Positions 1-5,401 of a stretch of 5,401 bases of DNA are shown here, piece after piece (positions within the stretch are counted from its first letter, which is position 1; the number at the start of each line of letters is the position of its first letter). This DNA is from Pseudomonadota bacterium. Its GTDB lineage: Bacteria; SAR324; XYD2-FULL-50-16; JAHJRI01. The notes under the pieces were generated by a model. That model saw only the letters and a program-made list of their open reading frames with translations. It was not told where the DNA came from and did not search any database. The translations under genes were made by a program, and so were the position numbers. The stretch covers positions 1 through 5,401 of the forward strand of contig JAKSDL010000473.1 in assembly GCA_022360105.1 (NCBI GenBank), written 5' to 3'.

Positions 1-1
1 A

Positions 2-1120
2 AAGTTCCCTGCCAACCTGGAGAAATTGGTTCACGTCAATGATAAGTTAATTAAAGAACTGGAAAACAGAGGATTTAATCAATTTGACGTGCGAGTCATA
101 AAAAAACAGACCGGTTCCGCGGAAGAAAACAGAAAAATTGCTGTCCAGGAAACAAATGAGTTTGTGCAAAAAGTAAAAGAAAGCGTACAGGTCAGGGAGT
201 CTGCAACCAATGCCGTCGAAAATTTAATGGACAATGGAAGACGAGGCAAAGCCAATACCGACGAAATCATGGAATTCGTAGACAGTATTGTTAAACAGTC
301 TTCTGCTGATGCAATCTCCGCCATTGCCAGTCTCAAGGAAAGCGATCAAACCTACGCTCACTGCGTAGATGTAGGAGCTATCTTTCAAGTTGTGTATTTA
401 AAGACCATAAAAAACATGGGATTGAAAAGTGTTTTCAAAGATGAACGCGAAATGCTGCTCAGCTCCTTTTTGCACGACTTCGGCAAAGCCAAGGTGCCCA
501 AGGAAATTTTGGATAGCACAGTACGATTCGAAAGAGACAGCAAAGAAATGCAATTGATGCAGGCTCACCCGGTGTATGGTGCCGAAATGCTGAAAAAAAT
601 GGACATGCCGGACTATATCGTGGATATGGCTCACTACCATCATGTAAAACTTGATACCTCCATGGCCTCCAGCTACCCTTCCGGTGTTGCCTTTGAAGAC
701 ATTCGCATGGAAGCAAGGCTCATCGCAATTATCGATATCTATCAGGCACTGGTAGGCAAACGCAGCTACAAAAAATCATGGGCTCCTCCCGCGGCCATGA
801 AATTCATCGATCAACTGTCGGGCGTCGAATATGATCTCGATATTTGGACCGAATTTTTGAAAATCATGGGTCGCTACCCAAAGGGATCAGCCGTGGAATT
901 AAGCGATGGATCGCAAGCGTTTGTGGTCAGCATCCCTGAAGCAGATTTAACACGCCCCCAGGTCGTTCAGGTTAGAAATGCGGCCGGTGAAGATCTGGAG
1001 CACCACACCTTGATCGACTTGGAAGTGGAGCGTGATATGAGCATCTCTAAAGAACTTGATAGTTATGAGTCTTTTGGGGAAAACGTCATCGAACTTTTTG
1101 CCAGCCTCCAGGTAATCTAA
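2..1120 (+). CDS. HD-GYP domain protein, probable cyclic-di-GMP phosphodiesterase (5' partial)
   Basis: Residues are counted from the TTG at 26. The frame is open to the left edge, and the upstream residues (KFPANLEK) continue the pattern of the N-terminal domain that precedes HD-GYP domains ('DKLIKELENRGF' resembles 'lTekLIkkLkerGI'). The true start is therefore probably outside the window, with roughly 25-50 residues missing. The HD domain spans about residues 85-260. Visible metal-site residues are H112 (YAHC), H150-D151 with K154 (HDFGK), H181 (AHP), H205-H206 (HYHH) and D237 (IIDIY). The C-terminal tail (FLKIMGRYPKGSAVELSDG) is the usual end of this family. HD-GYP enzymes hydrolyse cyclic-di-GMP to GMP or pGpG in the cytoplasm. 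The GYP signature is unusual: HHVKLDTSMASSYP has three extra residues between D210 and Y217-P218, both glycines are lost, and the usual DAL after D237 is QAL. Catalytic activity is therefore not assured. No receiver or membrane domain is seen in this part. The family call is secure, the substrate less so. Confidence 0.88.
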   Translation, partial: KFPANLEKLVHVNDKLIKELENRGFNQFDVRVIKKQTGSAEENRKIAVQETNEFVQKVKESVQVRESATNAVENLMDNGRRGKANTDEIMEFVDSIVKQSSADAISAIASLKESDQTYAHCVDVGAIFQVVYLKTIKNMGLKSVFKDEREMLLSSFLHDFGKAKVPKEILDSTVRFERDSKEMQLMQAHPVYGAEMLKKMDMPDYIVDMAHYHHVKLDTSMASSYPSGVAFEDIRMEARLIAIIDIYQALVGKRSYKKSWAPPAAMKFIDQLSGVEYDLDIWTEFLKIMGRYPKGSAVELSDGSQAFVVSIPEADLTRPQVVQVRNAAGEDLEHHTLIDLEVERDMSISKELDSYESFGENVIELFASLQVI

Positions 1121-1128
1121 TCCGAAAC

Positions 1129-1148
1129 GGCAATCCTGCCGGATTGCC
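1129..1148 (+). terminator. Stem-loop after the HD-GYP gene, possible terminator
   Basis: GGCAATCC and GGATTGCC form a perfect 8-bp stem around a TGCC loop, starting 8 bp after the stop codon at 1118-1120. The position suits transcription termination or protection of the mRNA 3' end. The following bases (ATCCTCCTTAG) are only mildly T-rich, so a classical rho-independent terminator is not assured. Confidence 0.45.
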
Positions 1149-1206
1149 ATCCTCCTTAGCATTAAAGCATCTTTATCGTTGGAAAACAAAACTATGAAAA
1201 CCGGAC

Positions 1207-1235
1207 TTGACAAGGATTTAGAATGTAATTAACTT
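1207..1235 (+). promoter_or_regulatory. Candidate sigma-70 promoter of the TetR gene
   Basis: A perfect -35 box TTGACA lies at 1207-1212. At 17-bp spacing the -10 position (1230-1235) reads TAACTT, which matches TATAAT at only three of six positions. The predicted transcription start, near 1242, would fall inside the candidate operator at 1234-1253, so a bound repressor would block initiation. A second option is TTAACC (1238-1243) with TATAAA (1261-1266), but it would leave almost no leader before the start codon. Confidence 0.4.
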
Positions 1236-1253
1236 AATTAACCAACTAGTTAG
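1234..1253. promoter_or_regulatory. Candidate TetR operator, copy A
   Basis: The site TTAATTAACCAACTAGTTAG matches a site at 1959-1978 at 17 of 20 positions. Its dyad centre lies between 1247 and 1248: AACCAACT on the left and AGTTAGTT on the right are inverted copies with one mismatch in eight. It ends 26 bp before the TTG start of the TetR gene and overlaps the candidate -10 region, a normal arrangement for autorepression by a TetR-family dimer. Binding by this regulator is inferred from position, symmetry and recurrence. The left edge also holds a 9-bp near-tandem repeat (GTAATTAAC at 1225-1233, TTAATTAAC at 1234-1242). Confidence 0.65.
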
Positions 1254-1268
1254 TTATTAATATAAAAC

Positions 1269-1272
1269 GGAG
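1269..1272 (+). promoter_or_regulatory. Ribosome binding site supporting the TTG start of the TetR gene
   Basis: GGAG lies 7 bases before the TTG at 1280, within ACGGAGAA. The first ATG in this frame, at 1316, would remove most of the first DNA-binding helix and has no comparable site at the right distance. The site therefore decides in favour of TTG. A run of seven T (1275-1281) sits between this site and the start and includes the first two bases of the start codon. Confidence 0.7.
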
Positions 1273-1279
1273 AATTTTT

Positions 1280-1915
1280 TTGCCAAGAAACAGCGAAGCG
1301 TCTCAGAAAAAGATTATGGAAGTGGCCGTAAAGATATTTGCCAGCAAGGGGTTTGACGGTGCCCGAGTAGATGAAATTGCCAGGGAAGCAAAAGTTAACA
1401 AGGCCCTGATCTATTATTATTTCAAAAGCAAATCACTGATCCTTGAAGAAATATTCCGTGTATTTCACTCTGAGACAGCCGAATTAATTATTTCCTATTT
1501 CCAAGATAAAACCTACTTAGATGATTCCCAATGGTTGGCTACATTTTTTGATGAGTTCATGACTTTTCTGGAAGAAAGAAAAGACATAATTAAGATTCTC
1601 ATCACCGAATCGCTCAAATCAAATGAAAAAGAACCACCAATCTTTGGTTTTATGAACCTGATCTTTCAACAGGATATCGAAAAATACATCCAATCCATGA
1701 AAAACCGTGGCTTTCACATGAGTGAGGATAAAGAACAAATGATGGTCACAGAGTTTTTTACCGATATCATTCCTATTCTCTCTTACGTTGTTTTTAAAGA
1801 CAAATGGAGCCGCCTTTTCAAGATAGATAAGGAGCGACTCAAGAATATGTTTTTTGAGGCCTACAGCTCAACCCATTTGGCTTATCACCTGGGGCATCAC
1901 AATAAAAACACTTAA
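1280..1915 (+). CDS. TetR/AcrR-family transcriptional repressor
   Basis: This 211-residue protein has the standard length and layout of the TetR family. The N-terminal DNA-binding domain covers about residues 8-55. Helix 1 contains IMEVAVKIFASKGFDGA, and the helix-turn-helix runs about V30-F48 (VDEIAREAKVNKALIYYYF), ending in the family's hallmark YYYFKSK. The remaining ~155 residues form the helical ligand-binding and dimerisation half. They are too divergent to name the ligand, but have several aromatic and hydrophobic stretches (for example ATFFDEFMTFLEE) of the kind that line greasy pockets. TetR proteins bind palindromic operators as dimers and release them when a small molecule binds. 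The gene starts at TTG, supported by GGAG 7 bases upstream. It lies 88 bp before an RND exporter gene on the same strand, and a similar operator-like site precedes each gene. Autorepression plus control of the exporter is the likely role. The family assignment is firm and the target assignment is inferred. Confidence 0.95.
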   Translation: MPRNSEASQKKIMEVAVKIFASKGFDGARVDEIAREAKVNKALIYYYFKSKSLILEEIFRVFHSETAELIISYFQDKTYLDDSQWLATFFDEFMTFLEERKDIIKILITESLKSNEKEPPIFGFMNLIFQQDIEKYIQSMKNRGFHMSEDKEQMMVTEFFTDIIPILSYVVFKDKWSRLFKIDKERLKNMFFEAYSSTHLAYHLGHHNKNT

Positions 1916-1958
1916 TTAAAATAAACCGTTAATCTATTGGGCTTAATCGGCCTGCCAT

Positions 1959-1978
1959 TTAATTAACTAAACAGTTAG
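1959..1978. promoter_or_regulatory. Candidate TetR operator, copy B, upstream of the exporter gene
   Basis: The site TTAATTAACTAAACAGTTAG matches copy A (1234-1253) at 17 of 20 positions, differing only at positions 10, 13 and 14. The dyad centre (between 1972 and 1973) is at the same place in the motif, with CTAA and TTAG as inverted outer arms, although symmetry is weaker than in copy A. It ends 25 bp before the exporter ATG, almost the same placement as copy A. No convincing promoter hexamers accompany it; TTGGGC at 1937 with TTTAAT at 1958 is a weak pair with a short 15-bp spacer. Confidence 0.6.
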
Positions 1979-2003
1979 ATAAATATTAACCTCAAAGAAA
2001 TCA

Positions 2004-4463
2004 ATGGAACAGATCGTTTTTAATCAAAAACTTGCCAACATCGGAATTAACGGGATTATCGGTTTACGGTTTTTCTGGCTGCTAGCAGTTACGGGAATCG
2101 TAATCTTTTTTGGTTTTGGTCTTCAGGATTTACATTTAGATTCTTCCAACGAATCATTTCTTCCCAAAACCGATGAGCTCTATCTTGCAAATGAAAGATT
2201 CAAGGATCAGTTTGGTAATGAAGAGTTTGTTTTCATCCTTGTGAAGGCCGATGAGACTTTCAGCACGAGGTCACTCAACAGATTGAGAAATCTGCAAACA
2301 GATCTTGAAGAGAGATTGCCTTTTATCGATGAAGTAAACACCATCACCAGCGTGGAATACATGGAAACGGATGGTGATGCGCTGCTGGTTGAAGACCTTG
2401 TAGCCGAGGAGATTCCTACCCAATATGAACAACTGGAAGAGATCAAACGCAGGTTGGCTTCATCCAGGCTTTATTTTGAGAGAATTGTAACCAGGGATTG
2501 GGCGCATGTTGGAATCGCCGTCACCTTTGAAAGGATGCCTGAATCGGTGTGGGTTGAAGCAGAAAAAGGTTTTACTCCCATGGATCAGGCTGATTGGGAA
2601 TTGGAGAATATCATTGAAGCGGACGGTATTTTTGATGATGTTTCCGAATACCCTGAAAAGGAGCTTGTTGAGGTTCCCGATCCCAGAAAGCTGGTGTCTC
2701 CTGCTTTGCGTAAAATACTTCATGACCATCAGCAAGAGGATTTCAAATTATTGGCAACGGGAATGCCCATCGGTGATTATGAGGTCGATCAGATTACTGC
2801 TGAGGAGGGCAACAAACTGGGTCTGCTAGCTTTGGGCGTCGCCTTTTTTTTCATGCTGATATTGTTTCGAAATCCTGTTGGCGTCTTGTCCCCTTTGCTT
2901 GTGATGGTTTATGCGGTTGTGATTTTGTTTGGAGCCATGGGATGGCTGGGCATACCTGTTTCAATGGGTAGCATGTTTGTCGCTCCCTTGTTGATGGTTC
3001 TTTCCGTTAGCTATTCGATACATTTCATCAACCATTTCAATTTCTATTTTCGGCAAAAAGGGGAAAGGCTCAGAGCTATCCACTATGCTTATGGCCAGTC
3101 TACCTGGCCTTGTTTTCTCACTGCCATTACCACAGCCATAGGTTTCGCCTCTTTTTTGATCGTTACCATGAAACCAATTAGAGATGTTGGTATTGCCTGT
3201 GGAAGCGGTGCATTGATTTCATTTATTCTAGTGATGATTATTGTGCCGATTTTTTACTCCTTTGGCCGTGACGGTAAAACATCAAAGCAATCCGGTACCG
3301 GACAGGTCTTACCCGCTGGAATGGTTGCTCTTTCCGAGTTTGTCCTTAGACGCCAACTGTTTATCATTCTAATCTCTTGTCTTCTGGTAGTTTTTGGTGC
3401 CGGCTATTTTCTAAAAACACCGGTAGAAACAGATATGTTAAAACTGCTCGGGAAGGACAACAAATTTGTAAAGGATTCCAACAGTATCACCGATATCCTT
3501 GGAGGATATTATTCCTATGAAGTGTTTATCGAATTAGAAAACGATGACGATGCAAAAAACCCGCAGCATCTCCATTCACTGCATCGGCTTGCCGAAGAAG
3601 CAAAAAAATGGTCGACCGTGAAATCGACCATGTCTTTAGTCGATCTGGTGCAAGAAATTAGCTATGTCATGAATGACAGAAAACCTGAATTCTATCAGAT
3701 TCCTGACACTAGAAAGGAAATTGCTCAATATCTGCTGTTATACGAAATTTCGGGTGGAGGAGAGCTGAATCACTGGGTTGATTATAACTACAGTAAACTG
3801 CGATTGTCAGTTCAAATGTCCGACTCGAAAAACATGGAAGAACATATCAACCACATGCGGGAACTTGCGACCGGCCTGTTCCCTCCTAACACTGAAATAA
3901 ACCTGGTGGGTGACGTCCCTATCCTTCTAAAATTAATGAATTTGCTCACAATCGGACAGCTCAAATCAATTGCAGCGGCATTCGTGGTGATCTGTCTTGT
4001 GATGATTCTCATCCTGCGATCGTTTCAAGCCGGTATCATCTCAATGATTCCCAACATGTTTCCCCTGTTTATCATTGGTGGATTAATGGGCTTACTGCAA
4101 ATCAACCTGGATATCATGACCATTATGATAGCCCCCATGGTGATTGGTATCGCAGTGGATGACACGGTTCATTTTTTCATTCACTTTAAGGATGAGTTGT
4201 TCGGTTTTAAAAATTATAACCGGGCAAACAGGCAAACATTTATAAAGATTGGCCATGCCTTGCTGTTTACTACCATCGTGTTATCCCTGGGATTTAGTAT
4301 TCTTGGCTTCAGCAGCGTGGATGGTATTGTTAATATGGGTTTTCTGGCCGCAGTTGGTATCGTTGCCGCACTGGTTGCAGACTATTTCATTGCCCCGGTT
4401 TTATTGGCAAAGTTAAGGCCATTTAAAGGGTTTACGGAACCAATCAAAGCCGGCCAACACTGA
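2004..4463 (+). CDS. RND-superfamily exporter, MMPL/Patched-like (12 membrane helices)
   Basis: This 819-residue inner-membrane protein has the duplicated RND plan. TM1 is at about residues 20-42, then a large periplasmic loop (~43-270), then TM2-TM6 (about 271-290, 293-314, 320-343, 368-388, 395-418). The second half has TM7 (~451-471), a loop (~472-650) and TM8-TM12 (~654-802). The segment after TM1 (LDSSNESFLPKTDELY) is typical of the MMPL/COG1033 'predicted exporter' branch, distinct from AcrB-type drug pumps, which are over 1000 residues. TM10 carries GIAVDDTVHFFIHF with D719-D720, the likely proton-relay acids. The matching TM4 segment (VLSVSYSIHFINHF) has no acid. Proton-driven export of a lipid or other hydrophobic molecule fits the family, but the substrate cannot be read from sequence. 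The ATG has only a weak ribosome site (AAAGAAA, 1994-2000); a later start would damage TM1. No adaptor or outer-membrane partner gene is adjacent. A TetR gene and a shared operator-like site lie upstream. Confidence 0.93.
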   Translation: MEQIVFNQKLANIGINGIIGLRFFWLLAVTGIVIFFGFGLQDLHLDSSNESFLPKTDELYLANERFKDQFGNEEFVFILVKADETFSTRSLNRLRNLQTDLEERLPFIDEVNTITSVEYMETDGDALLVEDLVAEEIPTQYEQLEEIKRRLASSRLYFERIVTRDWAHVGIAVTFERMPESVWVEAEKGFTPMDQADWELENIIEADGIFDDVSEYPEKELVEVPDPRKLVSPALRKILHDHQQEDFKLLATGMPIGDYEVDQITAEEGNKLGLLALGVAFFFMLILFRNPVGVLSPLLVMVYAVVILFGAMGWLGIPVSMGSMFVAPLLMVLSVSYSIHFINHFNFYFRQKGERLRAIHYAYGQSTWPCFLTAITTAIGFASFLIVTMKPIRDVGIACGSGALISFILVMIIVPIFYSFGRDGKTSKQSGTGQVLPAGMVALSEFVLRRQLFIILISCLLVVFGAGYFLKTPVETDMLKLLGKDNKFVKDSNSITDILGGYYSYEVFIELENDDDAKNPQHLHSLHRLAEEAKKWSTVKSTMSLVDLVQEISYVMNDRKPEFYQIPDTRKEIAQYLLLYEISGGGELNHWVDYNYSKLRLSVQMSDSKNMEEHINHMRELATGLFPPNTEINLVGDVPILLKLMNLLTIGQLKSIAAAFVVICLVMILILRSFQAGIISMIPNMFPLFIIGGLMGLLQINLDIMTIMIAPMVIGIAVDDTVHFFIHFKDELFGFKNYNRANRQTFIKIGHALLFTTIVLSLGFSILGFSSVDGIVNMGFLAAVGIVAALVADYFIAPVLLAKLRPFKGFTEPIKAGQH

Positions 4464-4524
4464 TCGATTTCTTGTGTAGATTCCGTTCTTTACTAGTGTC
4501 TGCACGGAAAATCGCTAAATCCTT

Positions 4525-4550
4525 ATCCGGCCTTGTGACAAATACCGGAT
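4525..4550. repeat. Inverted repeat, nested stem-loop
   Basis: ATCCGG (4525-4530) and CCGGAT (4545-4550) are perfect inverted copies, and TTGT/ACAA inside them can pair as well, though around a single G, which is too tight as an isolated hairpin. No T-run follows on either strand, so a rho-independent terminator is unlikely. It may contribute to a structured 3' untranslated region of the exporter mRNA. Confidence 0.4.
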
Positions 4551-4569
4551 TCAGCTTGAAGATTAACGG

Positions 4570-4623
4570 GCTGTCAGCCGTCAGTTTAAGACATTACAAT
4601 TGCAGGCAAAACCGGCTGAGAGC
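4570..4623. repeat. Inverted repeat with 11-bp arms, possible structured RNA element
   Basis: GCTGTCAGCCG (4570-4580) and CGGCTGAGAGC (4613-4623) are inverted copies matching at 10 of 11 positions, around a 32-bp loop. Outside them TTAA (4563-4566) and TTAA (4625-4628) could extend the pairing past a small asymmetric bulge. The left arm can alternatively fold on itself (GGCT at 4569-4572 with AGCC at 4576-4579). No product or family is recognised. It could be part of a 3' untranslated region, a small RNA, or a decayed short repeat element. Confidence 0.45.
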
Positions 4624-4794
4624 ATTAAACCGGGAAATGCCAGGCTGATTTTAAAGCTTTTATGGGTATGGGTTAAATTGGTTTTCGCTCAAGCATTAAC
4701 TATCTGGAATCCATTACATTTGTTTTACAAATAATCCCTCCGATACTTCTTTCAATCGGGTTACGATGAAATTTAAATATCGTTAAACCACTAC

Positions 4795-4801
4795 AAGGAA
4801 G
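4795..4801 (+). promoter_or_regulatory. Ribosome binding site of the hemolysin III/TrhA gene
   Basis: AAGGAAG lies 7 bases before the ATG at 4809. It is the strongest ribosome site near any start in the window and fixes the start of this gene. Confidence 0.75.
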
Positions 4802-4808
4802 TATCAAT

Positions 4809-5401
4809 ATGATAGCAAAACTCAGGGATCCCGTTAGTGGACTTACTCACTTCATCGGTTGCATACTCGCTATTTTAGGTCTGGTTTTATTGGTCGTTGA
4901 AGCAGCCGACCCCGTTAAACCCTGGCATATCGCCACTTTTTCAATCTTCAGTTCAGGAATGATTCTGTTGTACCTGGCCAGTACCCTTTATCATTGGCTG
5001 CCTCTCTCCGAAGCAGGTATCCAGAGATTGCGCCGGGTTGATCATATCATGATTTTTATAATGATAGCGGCCACTTACACGCCTGTCTGTTTAATTGCCC
5101 TTAGAGGCTCAATTGGTTGGGAGTTGTTTTTCGCCGTTTGGGGAATCGCTGCTGTTGGCCTGTTCGTAAAGATATTTTGGATTCAGGCACCCAGATGGAT
5201 TTCCGTTGCCATGTATCTCATCATGGGGTGGTTGGTAGTTTTAGGGATTGCACCGATTGTCAGGATTTTACAGCCCGGCGCAGTTTTCTGGATGGCCTGC
5301 GGGGGCTTGTTATACACCATGGGAGCAATCATATATGCCTTAAAAAAGCCCAATCCGTGGCCAAATCAATTTGGATTCCATGAGATTTTTCACGTATTTG
5401 T
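4809..5401 (+). CDS. trhA: Hemolysin III / TrhA family membrane protein (3' partial)
   Basis: The frame reads 197 complete codons and then leaves the window. The family is usually about 210-220 residues, so only the last helix end is missing. It opens with DPVSGLTHFIG (residues 7-17), the typical family start just before TM1, and shows about seven hydrophobic segments. All three conserved motifs of the PAQR-like superfamily are present: SxxxH (S58, H62 in ASTLYHW), the D78-H79 pair (RRVDH), and HxxxH (H191, H195 in FGFHEIFH). In the family the histidines and the aspartate form a zinc site inside the membrane. Despite the name, hemolysin activity is not established for most members. The E. coli relative (YqfA/TrhA) is linked to membrane homeostasis. 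AAGGAAG 7 bases upstream supports the ATG start. The gene is separated from the exporter by 345 bp and is probably transcribed on its own. The family call is firm; the physiological role is taken from relatives. Confidence 0.93.
   Translation, partial: MIAKLRDPVSGLTHFIGCILAILGLVLLVVEAADPVKPWHIATFSIFSSGMILLYLASTLYHWLPLSEAGIQRLRRVDHIMIFIMIAATYTPVCLIALRGSIGWELFFAVWGIAAVGLFVKIFWIQAPRWISVAMYLIMGWLVVLGIAPIVRILQPGAVFWMACGGLLYTMGAIIYALKKPNPWPNQFGFHEIFHVF

Larger units (their letters stand above)
4464..4808. other. 345-bp intergenic region without a recognisable gene
   Basis: No open frame with a credible start, ribosome site and protein-like composition was found on either strand. The first part (4464-4650) is rich in short inverted repeats, including the two stem-loops annotated separately. 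The second part (4650-4808) is AT-rich and should contain the promoter of the hemolysin III gene. The candidate hexamers seen there, TTTACA at 4724 and AATAAT at 4730, do not pair at a proper spacing, so no promoter is called. No T-run-flanked hairpin that would clearly terminate the exporter transcript was found. TTCCGT at 4481-4486 and ACGGAA at 4504-4509 can pair around a 17-nt loop but lack a T-run. Confidence 0.6.

Noticed and set aside
947..1213. Open frame of 88 codons on the - strand spanning the end of the HD-GYP gene and the following gap
   Set aside because: Most of it is antisense to the HD-GYP coding region, and its translation shows no domain; it reads through the hairpin at 1129-1148.
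1912..1919. TTAATTAA palindrome at the TetR stop codon, also present in both operator sites
   Set aside because: Here it overlaps the stop codon and is not followed by the AGTTAG half of the motif; in AT-rich gaps this 8-mer is expected by chance, so it was not called a third operator.
2506..2829. Open frame of 107 codons on the + strand inside the exporter gene
   Set aside because: It lies wholly within the exporter's well-supported frame, has no ribosome site of note, and its translation resembles no family; it is a shadow of the exporter gene.
4491..4520. Stretch ACTAGTGTCTGCACGGAAAA that looks a little like the end of an insertion sequence
   Set aside because: No matching inverted end, target duplication or transposase fragment is present in the window, so the resemblance is only an impression.
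4464..4808. Possible small gene, tRNA or CRISPR repeat in the long gap
   Set aside because: No cloverleaf, no regularly spaced repeats and no frame with a start and ribosome site were found; only short inverted repeats are visible.
5117..5383. Open frame of 88 codons on the + strand near the right edge
   Set aside because: It overlaps the TrhA gene in another frame; the TrhA frame carries all family motifs, while this one is rich in Cys, His and Arg with no recognisable pattern.

Overview
The window looks like a piece of chromosome from a Gram-negative bacterium of moderate, AT-leaning composition. The gene types (an HD-GYP signalling protein, a TetR regulator with its own MMPL/Patched-type RND exporter, and a hemolysin III/TrhA membrane protein) are a combination often seen in the Desulfobacterota (former Deltaproteobacteria). 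That placement is inferred from gene content and style, with no marker gene to confirm it. All four genes lie on the + strand and the layout is ordinary: no insertion sequence, CRISPR array, tRNA or rRNA was recognised.

Layout: (1) 2-1120 is the 3' part of an HD-GYP-type phosphohydrolase gene whose beginning lies left of the window. It keeps the metal-binding histidines and aspartates, but its GYP signature is altered. A perfect 8-bp hairpin follows it. (2) 1280-1915 encodes a 211-residue TetR-family repressor that starts at TTG. (3) 2004-4463 encodes an 819-residue, 12-helix RND/MMPL-family exporter. (4) 4464-4808 is a 345-bp gap without a convincing gene, containing two stem-loop-forming stretches. 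(5) 4809-5401 is a hemolysin III/TrhA (PAQR-like) membrane protein gene that runs off the right edge about 20 codons before its expected end.

The most informative non-coding signal is a 20-bp motif found once upstream of the repressor gene and once upstream of the exporter gene. The copies agree at 17 of 20 positions, share the same dyad centre, and end 26 and 25 bp before their start codons. This is what one expects if the TetR protein represses both itself and the exporter, making genes 2 and 3 a self-contained ligand-responsive export module. The exporter belongs to the branch of RND proteins that includes lipid and hydrophobic-compound transporters, and TrhA-type proteins have been linked to membrane homeostasis. 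A common envelope theme is therefore plausible but unproven. I found no clear evidence of a wholly new system. The points most worth checking are the shared operator, the altered GYP motif, the missing acidic residue in the exporter's fourth helix, and the structured gap before the last gene.
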